From Thiobacillaceae bacterium (lineage in GTDB: Bacteria > Pseudomonadota > Gammaproteobacteria > Burkholderiales > Thiobacillaceae), in NCBI GenBank assembly GCA_025054655.1, contig JANWZL010000076.1, forward strand, positions 1-40,300: a DNA stretch of 40,300 bases, in the 5' to 3' direction. The notes below the pieces were generated by a model that searched no databases, was not told the origin of the DNA, and saw only the letters and a program-made list of their open reading frames with translations. The position numbers were made by a program, and so were the translations under genes. Of the stretch, positions 10,949-17,422 are shown one piece after another (position 1 is the stretch's first letter; each line of letters opens with the position of its first letter).

Positions 10949-12379
10949 TCAGCGGCCAGAGGTGAGCACCAGCATGCGGTACAGCCAGGCATAGCGCTGG
11001 GCGCTCGCCTCCCAGCTAAAGTCCTTGTGCATGCCGGCCAGCATCATACGCCGCCAGCTATCGGGGTCGCCCCAAAGGGCGAGCGCGCGTTCCATGGCCT
11101 GCCAGAGACCTTCAGCCGAGGGCTCGAGAAAGACGAAGCCGGTGACCCCGTCCTCCACCGTGTCCTTGAGCCCCCCCACGGCATGCACCACCGGCACGGT
11201 GCCGTAGCGTTGGCTGTACATCTGGTTCAGCCCGCAGGGTTCGAAGCGCGAGGGCATGAGGAAGAGGTCGGCGCCGGCCTCCACGCGGTGTGACAGCCCC
11301 TCGTCGTAACCGACGATGGCCGCGATGCGGCCCGGGTGACGAGCGGCCACCGCCTGACAGTCGGCCTCCAGATGGGCCTCGCCCTTGCCCAGGATGACCA
11401 GTTGCCCGCCGGCCGCCACCCACCGGTCGGCCACGGCCAGGATCCAGTCGATGCCTTTTTGATAGGTCAGACGCGAGATCACGCCGGCGAGCGGCGCCTG
11501 CGGCAGGGGGTCGAGGTTCAGGTCCTGCTGTAGGGCCAGTTTGCAGCGGCGCTTGCCGGTGAGCGCGCGGGCCGAGTAGCTGCAGGGCAGGTGCAGGTCG
11601 CTGGAGGGGTTCCAGTCGGCCGTGTCGATGCCGTTGAGGATGCCCGTGAGCCGCTCGCGACGGCCGGCGAGCAGACCCTCCAACCCCATGCCCAGGGGGG
11701 CGCGCTGGATCTCCTCGGCGTAGCTGGGGCTCACCGTACTGATCCAGTCGGCGTAGTACAACCCCGCCTTGAGGAAGGAGAAATTGCCGTAGTACTCCAC
11801 CCCGTCGATGCTGAAGCTTTCGGCCGGCAGACCCAGCGCTGTGACCAGGTCGGGCGGGAAGATGCCCTGATAGGCCAGGTTGTGCACGGTCATCAGGGCA
11901 GGCACGGGCCGGCCGGCGAAGTGCAGGTAGGCCGGCGCGAGCCCCGTCTGCCAGTCGTTGCAGTGCAGCAGGTCGGGCCGCCAGTCCAGCGGCGAGGCCG
12001 GGCTGGAGAGCAGGGCGGCGATGCGGGAGAGGAGGGCGAAGCGCCAGGCGTTGTCGGGGTAGTCGCGCCCATGGGCGTCCTGGTAGGGCCCCCCTTCGCG
12101 CTGGTAGTGATAGGGATAGTCGATGACGTACAGCGGCACGCCGCTGTCCGGCATACGCCCCTGCAGCAGCCGCACCGCGCCAAAGCCGGGCAGGTCGTAC
12201 AGCCATGCCCGCTCCTGCAGGTCGAGGGCGCCGGCGAGGACGGCGCTATAGCCGGGCAACAGCAGGCGGCAGTCCAGACCGATCGCGCACAGCGCCGCCG
12301 GCAGGGCGGCGGAGACGTCGGCCAACCCGCCCGTCTTGACCAGGGGGCGGGCCTCGGGGGTGGCGAATAGGACCTTCAT
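10949..12379 (-). CDS. glgA: Glycogen synthase GlgA
   Basis: GT5-family glucosyltransferase that extends alpha-1,4-glucan from ADP-glucose. The start MKVLFATPEARPLVKTGGLADV carries the KTGGL ADP-glucose binding motif. The starch-synthase catalytic domain fills the N-terminal half (SIDGVEYYGNFSFLKAGLYYAD, ILNGIDTADWNP). The GT1-type half carries RLTYQKGIDW, MPSRFEPCGLNQMYSQRYGT and GGLKDTVED. The 476 aa length is normal. The track entry begins far upstream; the ATG at 12379 is the family start. The gene stands alone here, with no glgB, glgC or glgP beside it. Confidence 0.96.
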   Translation of the reverse strand: MKVLFATPEARPLVKTGGLADVSAALPAALCAIGLDCRLLLPGYSAVLAGALDLQERAWLYDLPGFGAVRLLQGRMPDSGVPLYVIDYPYHYQREGGPYQDAHGRDYPDNAWRFALLSRIAALLSSPASPLDWRPDLLHCNDWQTGLAPAYLHFAGRPVPALMTVHNLAYQGIFPPDLVTALGLPAESFSIDGVEYYGNFSFLKAGLYYADWISTVSPSYAEEIQRAPLGMGLEGLLAGRRERLTGILNGIDTADWNPSSDLHLPCSYSARALTGKRRCKLALQQDLNLDPLPQAPLAGVISRLTYQKGIDWILAVADRWVAAGGQLVILGKGEAHLEADCQAVAARHPGRIAAIVGYDEGLSHRVEAGADLFLMPSRFEPCGLNQMYSQRYGTVPVVHAVGGLKDTVEDGVTGFVFLEPSAEGLWQAMERALALWGDPDSWRRMMLAGMHKDFSWEASAQRYAWLYRMLVLTSGR

Positions 12380-12460
12380 GGCAGGGGCGTGACGGGTGGC
12401 GCGGACGCGCGGCCTGGGCATGGGCGGGCGGTTGTCGTTCGCATCGGAGCGATTGTGCGG

Positions 12461-12469
12461 ACTATACCA
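12461..12469 (-). promoter_or_regulatory. Probable extended -10 promoter of glgA
   Basis: On the minus strand the sequence TGGTATAGT matches an extended -10 element (TGn-TATAAT with one mismatch). It lies about 80 bases upstream of the glgA ATG. No good -35 hexamer is present at 16-18 bases, which is tolerated for extended -10 promoters. Confidence 0.4.
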
Positions 12470-12540
12470 TTCCCGCATGACGCTGCCGCAGGCGCGGGGG
12501 TGATTCCGGTAGGCCAGCCTGCCCCTTGGTTGGCGGATAT

Positions 12541-12639
12541 GTAGGGCGGTTTCGCCCGCAGGGCACACCGCCCTGCTGGAGGTTGGGGTGTTGGTGGTGG
12601 TGGTGGCGGTGGCGGCTTACCGCGTGAAGCCGCCCTACC
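12541..12639. repeat. Inverted pair of REP-like palindromes
   Basis: Two copies of a GTAGGGCGG-YTTC motif face each other. The first is on the plus strand at 12541 and the second, reversed, ends at 12639. Each forms its own hairpin: AGGGCGGT (12543-12550) with ACCGCCCT (12567-12574), and GGCGGCTT (12611-12618) with AAGCCGCC (12627-12634). The arrangement resembles a BIME-type REP doublet. It differs in sequence from the palindromes near purA and nadB. Confidence 0.6.
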
Positions 12640-12697
12640 GAGGCCGGCCTGCCGAAGCCGCTTGGCGTGTTGCAAGGGTCCGGCTGGAGCGCGGGCA

Positions 12698-12724
12698 CAA
12701 GAAAGGGACGCCGCTGCGTCCCTT
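12698..12724 (-). terminator. Rho-independent terminator of the DsrE lipoprotein gene
   Basis: On the minus strand a perfect 9-bp stem, AAGGGACGC / GCGTCCCTT with a 4-base loop, is followed by TCTTG. It lies about 20 bases after the stop of the minus-strand gene at 12744. This is the clearest terminator in the first half of the window and suggests the lipoprotein gene is a single-gene transcript. Confidence 0.75.
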
Positions 12725-12743
12725 CGGCTGCGTGGCCGGGCCT

Positions 12744-13178
12744 TCAGGGCTTGAGATAGACGAAACCCTCCCTGGCCTGCAGGCGTCCGATCTCCGCCAC
12801 GCCCGAGGGCACGATGCTTGCGTCCATGATCACGGCGGAGTCGTCCAGCTTGCGCCCCTGCAGGGTGTTGCGGCAGACGCGGAATTCCACGCCCTGGTCC
12901 TTCAGGCCCACCACCTGCGGCTGGTAGGGCTCGCCCTTGTCGTCCTTGGCGCCGTTGAGCAGGAAGTCTATGCCCTTGCCATGGGTGACCACCACGATCT
13001 TGGTGCCGGGGCTGGCGGTGATGTGGTTTTGGATGTTGCGCAGGGCGGTGCGCGCCACGGCCGAGTCGTTGATGTGATAGACCACCTTCTCCTGTTTCGG
13101 GTCGGCGGCGGGGCCGGCGGTGGCGCAGCCGGTGATGCCGAGGATCAGGGCGCTGGCCATGAGTGCTTGACGGATCAT
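12744..13178 (-). CDS. DsrE-fold lipoprotein, divergent from ECF sigma gene
   Basis: A 144 aa predicted lipoprotein of the DsrE/DsrF-like sulfur-relay fold. The N-terminus is a signal sequence with lipobox ITGC (Cys18). The mature domain shows KVVYHINDSAVARTALRNIQ, KIVVVTHGKGIDFLL, GVEFRVCRNTL (Cys102 in a C-x-N-T motif) and the ending GFVYLKP. Cytosolic DsrE relatives carry persulfide on cysteine; whether this exported one does is unknown. The C-terminal domain of the anti-sigma factor at 13885 aligns with it by eye. A strong Shine-Dalgarno (GGAGGAGG) precedes the ATG. Its promoter matches that of the divergent sigma gene, so it is probably a target of that sigma factor. A terminator follows directly. 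Confidence 0.85.
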   Translation of the reverse strand: MIRQALMASALILGITGCATAGPAADPKQEKVVYHINDSAVARTALRNIQNHITASPGTKIVVVTHGKGIDFLLNGAKDDKGEPYQPQVVGLKDQGVEFRVCRNTLQGRKLDDSAVIMDASIVPSGVAEIGRLQAREGFVYLKP

Positions 13179-13232
13179 GTCTTTCCTCCTCCAAAGGCTT
13201 GCACGAAAGAATGGCCGTGGGCCAGGTGCGGC

Positions 13233-13252
13233 CCACGTCGGTATAGACGTGG
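13233..13252. promoter_or_regulatory. Inverted repeat over the -10 of the DsrE lipoprotein promoter
   Basis: CCACGTC (13233-13239) and GACGTGG (13246-13252) form a perfect 7-bp inverted repeat with a 6-base spacer. It covers the -10 element and probable start site of the minus-strand promoter. The matching plus-strand promoter has no such repeat. It could be an operator that sets the lipoprotein gene apart from the sigma operon, or could be chance. Confidence 0.4.
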
Positions 13253-13271
13253 TCGGTGGGCGTTTTATTCC
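13243..13271 (-). promoter_or_regulatory. ECF-type promoter of the DsrE lipoprotein gene
   Basis: Read on the minus strand, GGAATA (plus 13266-13271) is the -35 and GTCTATAC, with its GTCTAT core at plus 13243-13248, is the -10. The spacer is exactly 17 bases. A GGAA -35 paired with a GTC -10 is the usual form of ECF sigma promoters. The expected transcript leader is about 55-60 bases. Confidence 0.75.
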
Positions 13272-13290
13272 ATTTACGCCCGGCGCCAGC

Positions 13291-13319
13291 GGAATATCCT
13301 GACCGTAATCGGCGTCTAT
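13291..13319 (+). promoter_or_regulatory. ECF-type autoregulatory promoter of the sigma/anti-sigma operon
   Basis: GGAATA (13291-13296) and GTCTAT (13314-13319, continuing AC) are separated by exactly 17 bases. Both hexamers and the spacing are identical to the divergent promoter of the lipoprotein gene, and the 9 bases CGTCTATAC are shared around the -10. The two -35 elements stand back to back, 19 bases apart. The leader before the sigma ATG would be only about 15 bases and contains the Shine-Dalgarno GAGAGGAGGAGG. Confidence 0.78.
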
Positions 13320-13339
13320 ACGAGCGAGAGGAGGAGGAT

Positions 13340-13888
13340 ATGCGACTGCCCTGGTTGCGGCTGTGGGATGCCTCCCTGCAGCGCGAGCTGGCGGCCCTGC
13401 GCCCGCGGCTCTACCGCCTGGCCTATGCCTGGTGTCACGATCCTCACCTGGCCGACGACCTGGCCCAGGAGGCGCTCACCCGCGCCCTGGCGCACGGCGA
13501 CCAGCTCAAGGATGCTGGCCGGCTGTCGGCCTGGCTGTTCGCCATCCTCAACAACTGCTGGCGCGACCATCTGCGTGCGCGCCGCGACTGCTGCGATGTG
13601 GACACGCTCGACGAGCTGATCGACGAGGCCCAGCCCGGACCGGAGGGCGCGTACGCGTCGCGCCAGGCCGCCGACCGCGTGCGCGCGGCGATCGGCAGCC
13701 TGCCGCTCGCGCAGCGGCAGGTGCTCACCCTGGTGGACCTCGAGGGGTTGAGCTATGCCGAGACGGCAGGCGTGCTCGGGGTCCCGGTCGGCACGGTGAT
13801 GAGCCGGCTGGCGCGTGCGCGCGAAAGCCTGCGCGAGCGCCTGCTACGCCCGCAGGCGCAAGGTGTAGCGCTACGGAGGGTCAAATGA
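13340..13888 (+). CDS. ECF-family RNA polymerase sigma factor
   Basis: A 182 aa group 4 sigma factor. Region 2 (about residues 15-85) contains LYRLAYAWCHDPHLADDLAQEALTRA and LSAWLFAILNNCWRDHLRARR. Region 4 (about 118-170) contains LPLAQRQVLTLVDLEGLSYAETAG and the helix-turn-helix GVPVGTVMSRLARARESLRERL. There is no C-terminal extension. The track entry starts 84 bases early; ATG 13340 follows GGAGGAGG directly. Its stop overlaps the start of the anti-sigma gene (ATGA), the usual coupling for such pairs. The promoter in front has ECF form, implying autoregulation. It is distinct from RpoE at 19158. Confidence 0.93.
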   Translation: MRLPWLRLWDASLQRELAALRPRLYRLAYAWCHDPHLADDLAQEALTRALAHGDQLKDAGRLSAWLFAILNNCWRDHLRARRDCCDVDTLDELIDEAQPGPEGAYASRQAADRVRAAIGSLPLAQRQVLTLVDLEGLSYAETAGVLGVPVGTVMSRLARARESLRERLLRPQAQGVALRRVK

Positions 13889-14604
13889 ACGCGCCTTATT
13901 CCCGTGAACACCTTGGCGCCTTCGTCGATGGCGAGCTCGACGCTGGCGAGCGCGAGCGGCTGCTGGCCCGCCTGCAGCAGGACCCCGCCGTGCGGGCCGA
14001 GGTGTGCGAGCTGCTGGCCGTGAAGGCGATGGTGAAGGCCTGCTATCAGGACCTGGCCAGCCCGCGTGCGCCTACCCACGCAGCCCGCCGCGGAAGGGGA
14101 TGGGCGCAGGCCCTGGCCGCCGGGGTGTTGTTCGCCGGTGGGCTGGGTCTGGGTTGGCTGATGAACGAGGGCCAGCACCGCCCACCTCCCTCCCTGCAGG
14201 TGGACGGTCTGCCGGCGGGCTTCCAGGCGGTGGCGGCGACCCCCCGGCCCGACGTGCGCAGCCTCATCCTGCACGTGGACAGCGGCGAGCGCGCTGTGCT
14301 GGAACGCGCCCTGGCCCTGGCCGAGTCGCTGCTCGCGCAGGATGGGCGGCGACGGGTGGAGGTCGTCGTGCACAGCGCAGGCCTCGACCTGTTGCGCGCC
14401 GACGTCACCCCTTTCCGCGCGCGTATCGAGCGGCTGGCTCGCATGCACGCCAACCTGAGCTTCGTCGCCTGCGGCAACACCATCGCGCGGCTGACACGCG
14501 AGGGCAAACGGGTCGTCCTGCTGCCGCAGGCGCGCAAGGTCGATTCCGCCGTGGGCAACATCGTGCAGCGGTTGCGGCAGGGCTGGGTGTACATCAAGGT
14601 CTGA
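13885..14604 (+). CDS. Membrane anti-sigma factor with a periplasmic DsrE-like domain
   Basis: A 239 aa protein with three visible parts. Residues 1-55 look like a cytoplasmic anti-sigma domain (REHLGAFVDGELDAGERERL, comparable to the DGELDA block of the RseA-like protein at 19751). The zinc motif H-x3-C-x2-C is absent. Residues about 73-93 form one membrane segment. Residues about 124-239 resemble the DsrE-fold lipoprotein at 12744: VEVVVHSAGLDLLR, NLSFVACGNTI with Cys196 at the place of Cys102, and the ending GWVYIKV. Topology would place the DsrE domain in the periplasm as the sensor. The start ATG 13885 overlaps the sigma stop and has GGAGGG upstream. Anti-sigma function is inferred from position and layout. 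Confidence 0.85.
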   Translation: MNAPYSREHLGAFVDGELDAGERERLLARLQQDPAVRAEVCELLAVKAMVKACYQDLASPRAPTHAARRGRGWAQALAAGVLFAGGLGLGWLMNEGQHRPPPSLQVDGLPAGFQAVAATPRPDVRSLILHVDSGERAVLERALALAESLLAQDGRRRVEVVVHSAGLDLLRADVTPFRARIERLARMHANLSFVACGNTIARLTREGKRVVLLPQARKVDSAVGNIVQRLRQGWVYIKV

Positions 14605-14633
14605 TCTTCTGCAGCCGAGCCGCGCGGGCGGGC

Positions 14634-14784
14634 AATTGAGCACCTCGAAAAACCTGCTGCGCGGTCGGATGGCGGCGTTGCGCGGTGCTCGGATGCTCGC
14701 CTATCTGCTTGATATGTCTTGCATCCTGCGCTCCGTGCGCCTTGCCCTCCAACCGCTCGCGACGGTTTATCGAGGTGCCCAATT
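14634..14784. mobile_element. MITE-like palindromic element with 21-bp terminal inverted repeats
   Basis: AATTGAGCACCTCGA... at 14634-14654 is matched in inverted orientation by 14764-14784, with 19 of 21 positions identical. The arms remain partly complementary further in (GCGCGGTCGGATGGC against a reversed GCGAGCGGTTGGAGGG), so the whole 151-base unit is an imperfect palindrome. It encodes no protein. The end motif CGAGGTGCCC is familiar from dispersed elements in other proteobacterial genomes, from memory. No clear target-site duplication was found. It lies between the anti-sigma gene and gnd and may also end transcription. Confidence 0.6.
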
Positions 14785-14838
14785 TCCATCGACTGCCGGT
14801 ATATTGGCTGCGTGTGCACAAGCGCAGAGGGGTGGACG

Positions 14839-15756
14839 ATGCAGATCGGTCTCTACGGCTTGGGCCGCATGGGCGGCAACATGGCCCGTCGGCTCGCGCG
14901 TGCCGGGGTGCGGGTACATGCCTTCAACCGTAGCGTGGAGGTGGCGCGGGCCATCGCCGCCGAAGAGCCCATGGTCACGGCCTACGACAGCCTGCAAGCC
15001 CTGGTGCAGGGGATGAGCGGCCCGCGCATCCTGTGGCTCATGCTGCCGGCGGGCGAGCCGACACAAAAGGCGGTGGACGAGGTCGCGGCCTGGCTCGCGC
15101 CCGGCGACCTGCTGGTCGATGGGGCCAACGGTTATTACAAGGACGCGCAGCGGCGCGCCGCCGGGTTGGCACAGCGCGGCATCCACTTCGTCGATGTGGG
15201 GGTGTCGGGCGGCATCTGGGGCCTGGAGTATGGCTACTGCCTGATGGCCGGCGGGGCGCCCGAGGCGGTCGCGCGTCTGGCCCCCTATCTGCAGGCCCTC
15301 GCCCCGGCGCCGGACCGCGGCTGGCTGCATGCCGGACCGGTGGGGGCGGGGCATTTCGTCAAGATGATCCACAACGGCATCGAATACGGCATGATGCAGG
15401 CCCTGGCCGAGGGCTTCGCCCTGATGCAGGCCAAGCGCGAGTTTGACCTGGACCTGGCAGCGATCGCCGAAGTGTGGCGGCATGGCTCGGTGGTGCGTTC
15501 CTGGCTGCTCGATCTCACCGCCGAGTTCCTCCAGGCCGATGCCGCGCTGGAGGCGGTCGTCCCCCATGTGGCCGATTCCGGTGAGGGGCGCTGGACGGCA
15601 CAGGAGGCGATCGAGCAGGGCGTGCCGGCGCCGGTGATCACCCTGGCCCTGATGAGCCGCTTCGCCAGCCAGGGCCGGGGTGACTTCGCCCACAAGCTGC
15701 TCGCCATGATGCGCAAGGGCTTCGGCGGGCATGCGGTGGTGAGGGGTGAGGAGTGA
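14839..15756 (+). CDS. gnd: 6-phosphogluconate dehydrogenase, decarboxylating (short type)
   Basis: Oxidises 6-phosphogluconate to ribulose 5-phosphate and CO2 in the oxidative pentose phosphate pathway. The N-terminal Rossmann domain opens with MQIGLYGLGRMGGNMARRL. VDGANGYYKDA, FVDVGVSGGIWG and the catalytic GHFVKMIHNGIEYGMMQ follow; the Lys and the HNG-IEY block are the active site. At 305 aa it belongs to the short class rather than the roughly 470 aa class. The track entry begins 120 bases early; ATG 14839 follows GAGGGGTGGACG. The next gene is zwf, 9 bases downstream, so the two oxidative steps are co-transcribed. Confidence 0.94.
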   Translation: MQIGLYGLGRMGGNMARRLARAGVRVHAFNRSVEVARAIAAEEPMVTAYDSLQALVQGMSGPRILWLMLPAGEPTQKAVDEVAAWLAPGDLLVDGANGYYKDAQRRAAGLAQRGIHFVDVGVSGGIWGLEYGYCLMAGGAPEAVARLAPYLQALAPAPDRGWLHAGPVGAGHFVKMIHNGIEYGMMQALAEGFALMQAKREFDLDLAAIAEVWRHGSVVRSWLLDLTAEFLQADAALEAVVPHVADSGEGRWTAQEAIEQGVPAPVITLALMSRFASQGRGDFAHKLLAMMRKGFGGHAVVRGEE

Positions 15757-15765
15757 GGGGGGATC

Positions 15766-17247
15766 ATGATCGATCAGGAGATGCCGCTGCCGCCGTGCAA
15801 CTTCGTCATCTTCGGGGCCACTGGCAACCTCTCCACCACCAAGCTGCTGCCGGCCCTGCTGCGGCTGGAGCAGGCCGGGCGGCTGCCGCAGGCGCTCAAT
15901 TTCATCGCCTTTGCCCGGCGCGACTGGGATGAGGCCGCCTGGCGCAACTACATGCGGGAGGTGTTAAGCGGGCGGGTGCAGGTCGAGACCGAGGTGTTGC
16001 AGCGTTTCGTCGCGCGCTTCGACTACCTGCGCGGTGAGCTGCACGACCCCGAGGCTTACGCGCGGCTCAAAGAGATGCTCTCCAGGCCCAAGCTGGGCGC
16101 CTGCTCCAACATCGTGTTCTATCTGGCCATCAAGCCGCACGACTTCCCGCCGGTGATCAAACACCTCGACGCGGTGGGCCTGTCCAAGCCGCGCGGGCTG
16201 CACCGCATCGTGGTGGAGAAGCCCTTTGGCGAGGACATCGAGTCGGCCAAGGTGCTCAACGAGCTGCTGCACCGCTATTTCGAGGAGGAGCAGATCTTCC
16301 GCATCGACCATTACATGGGCAAGGAGACGGTGCAGAACCTGCTCGTCTTCCGCTTCGCCAACACCCTGATCGAGCCCCTGTGGAACCGCAACTACATCGA
16401 CCACGTGCAGATCACCGTGGCCGAGGAGGGCGGCATCGACCGGCGCGCCGATTACTACGACCAGGCGGGGGCCCTGCGCGACATGCTGCAGAACCATCTC
16501 ATGCAACTGCTCACCCTGGTGGCCATGGAGCCGCCGCCGGCGCTGGAGGCCGACGCCCTGCGCGACGAGAAGGTCAAGGTGCTGCGCTCCATCCGCCCCA
16601 TCCCCAAGGGCGCCGTGCATGCCCACGCCTTCCGCGCCCAGTACAAGGCGGGGGTGGTGCGTGGCGAGCAGGTGCCGGGCTATCAGGACGAGCCGGGCGT
16701 GGCGCCCAACTCCATCACCGAAACCTTCGTGGCGGCCAAGTTCTACATCGACAACTGGCGCTGGCGCGGGGTGCCGTTCTACCTGCGCACCGGCAAACGC
16801 ATGAAGGCGCAGCTGTCCATGATCGCCCTGCGGCTGCGCTATCCGCCGCAGCAGCTGTTCCGCGAGACCCCGCTGGAGACGCTGGAGCCCAATTGGATCG
16901 TGCTGTCCATCCAGCCCTCCGAGTGCATGCACATGGAGCTGCACGCCAAGGCGCCAGGGCTGGGCATGGACACCCGGGTGGTCAAGCTCAACGCCAGCTA
17001 CCGCAGCCCCGACGAACGGCCCATGGAGGCCTACGAGGCGCTGCTGCTGGACGTCATCGAGGGCGACCGCACCCTGTTCATCCGCTTCGACGAGGTGGAA
17101 TGGGCCTGGCGGGTAGTGGACCCGATCCTCACCCACTGGGCCACCGAGCGCGATTTCATCCACACCTACCCGGCCGGCACCTGGGGCCCGCTGGAGGCCA
17201 ACCGCCTGTTCGACCGCGAGGACACCGAGTGGCGTAACCATGTCTGA
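15766..17247 (+). CDS. zwf: Glucose-6-phosphate 1-dehydrogenase
   Basis: Catalyses glucose 6-phosphate to 6-phosphogluconolactone with NADP or NAD. The nucleotide-binding fingerprint is [33 protein letters not shown], the active-site block [15 protein letters not shown] and FYLRTGKRM complete the family pattern. The 493 aa length is normal. Ser-Thr in [10 protein letters not shown] replaces the usual GASGDLTKRK, an ordinary variation whose effect on cofactor choice I cannot judge. Together with gnd it forms an NADPH-producing pair; a pgl gene is not seen between them. It converges with nadB. Confidence 0.96.
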   Translation: MIDQEMPLPPCNFVIFGATGNLSTTKLLPALLRLEQAGRLPQALNFIAFARRDWDEAAWRNYMREVLSGRVQVETEVLQRFVARFDYLRGELHDPEAYARLKEMLSRPKLGACSNIVFYLAIKPHDFPPVIKHLDAVGLSKPRGLHRIVVEKPFGEDIESAKVLNELLHRYFEEEQIFRIDHYMGKETVQNLLVFRFANTLIEPLWNRNYIDHVQITVAEEGGIDRRADYYDQAGALRDMLQNHLMQLLTLVAMEPPPALEADALRDEKVKVLRSIRPIPKGAVHAHAFRAQYKAGVVRGEQVPGYQDEPGVAPNSITETFVAAKFYIDNWRWRGVPFYLRTGKRMKAQLSMIALRLRYPPQQLFRETPLETLEPNWIVLSIQPSECMHMELHAKAPGLGMDTRVVKLNASYRSPDERPMEAYEALLLDVIEGDRTLFIRFDEVEWAWRVVDPILTHWATERDFIHTYPAGTWGPLEANRLFDREDTEWRNHV

Positions 17248-17367
17248 GCGCAGCCGCGGCAGCCGGCCGTCAGAACCGTCGGCGGCGCTGGCTCGTGTGG
17301 CGCGCCCGTGTGGGGCGGAGGCCGCGACAGTGGTCACCGCCTCTGGCGATGCAGGGGTTCGCAGCGC

Positions 17368-17422
17368 AATCCGGGGCTACCGCGGCAGTGGCGTGCCCGG
17401 ATTTCACTTCGCTGCATCCGGG
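17368..17422. repeat. REP-like palindrome overlapping the end of nadB
   Basis: Three arms of a CCCGGAT family are present: AATCCGGG (17368-17375), CCCGGATT (17396-17403) and ATCCGGG (17416-17422). The unit CCCGGAT-TTCACTTCGCTGC-ATCCGGG is a common interspersed palindrome in gammaproteobacteria (from memory). The right part lies inside nadB and supplies its last codons and stop. The hairpins may act as a two-way terminator between the convergent zwf and nadB. Confidence 0.6.

Larger units (their letters stand above)
12380..12743. other. Gene-free region with repeats, terminator and promoter
   Basis: This 364-base gap separates the glgA start from the 3' end of the DsrE lipoprotein gene. Reading left to right, it holds a probable glgA promoter (about 12461-12469), an inverted pair of REP-like palindromes (12541-12639) with a GGTGGT-rich tract between the arms (about 12587-12612), and a strong terminator for the lipoprotein gene (12698-12724). 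No protein-coding signal is convincing; track ORFs crossing it are extensions of glgA and other shadows. Confidence 0.6.

Noticed and set aside
12587-12612. GGTGGT tandem-like tract
   Set aside because: Short and irregular; treated as part of the REP-rich gap rather than as a true microsatellite.
12376-13236. 286-codon minus-strand frame across the gap and the DsrE lipoprotein gene
   Set aside because: Low-complexity shadow of the lipoprotein gene, crossing a clear terminator and repeats.
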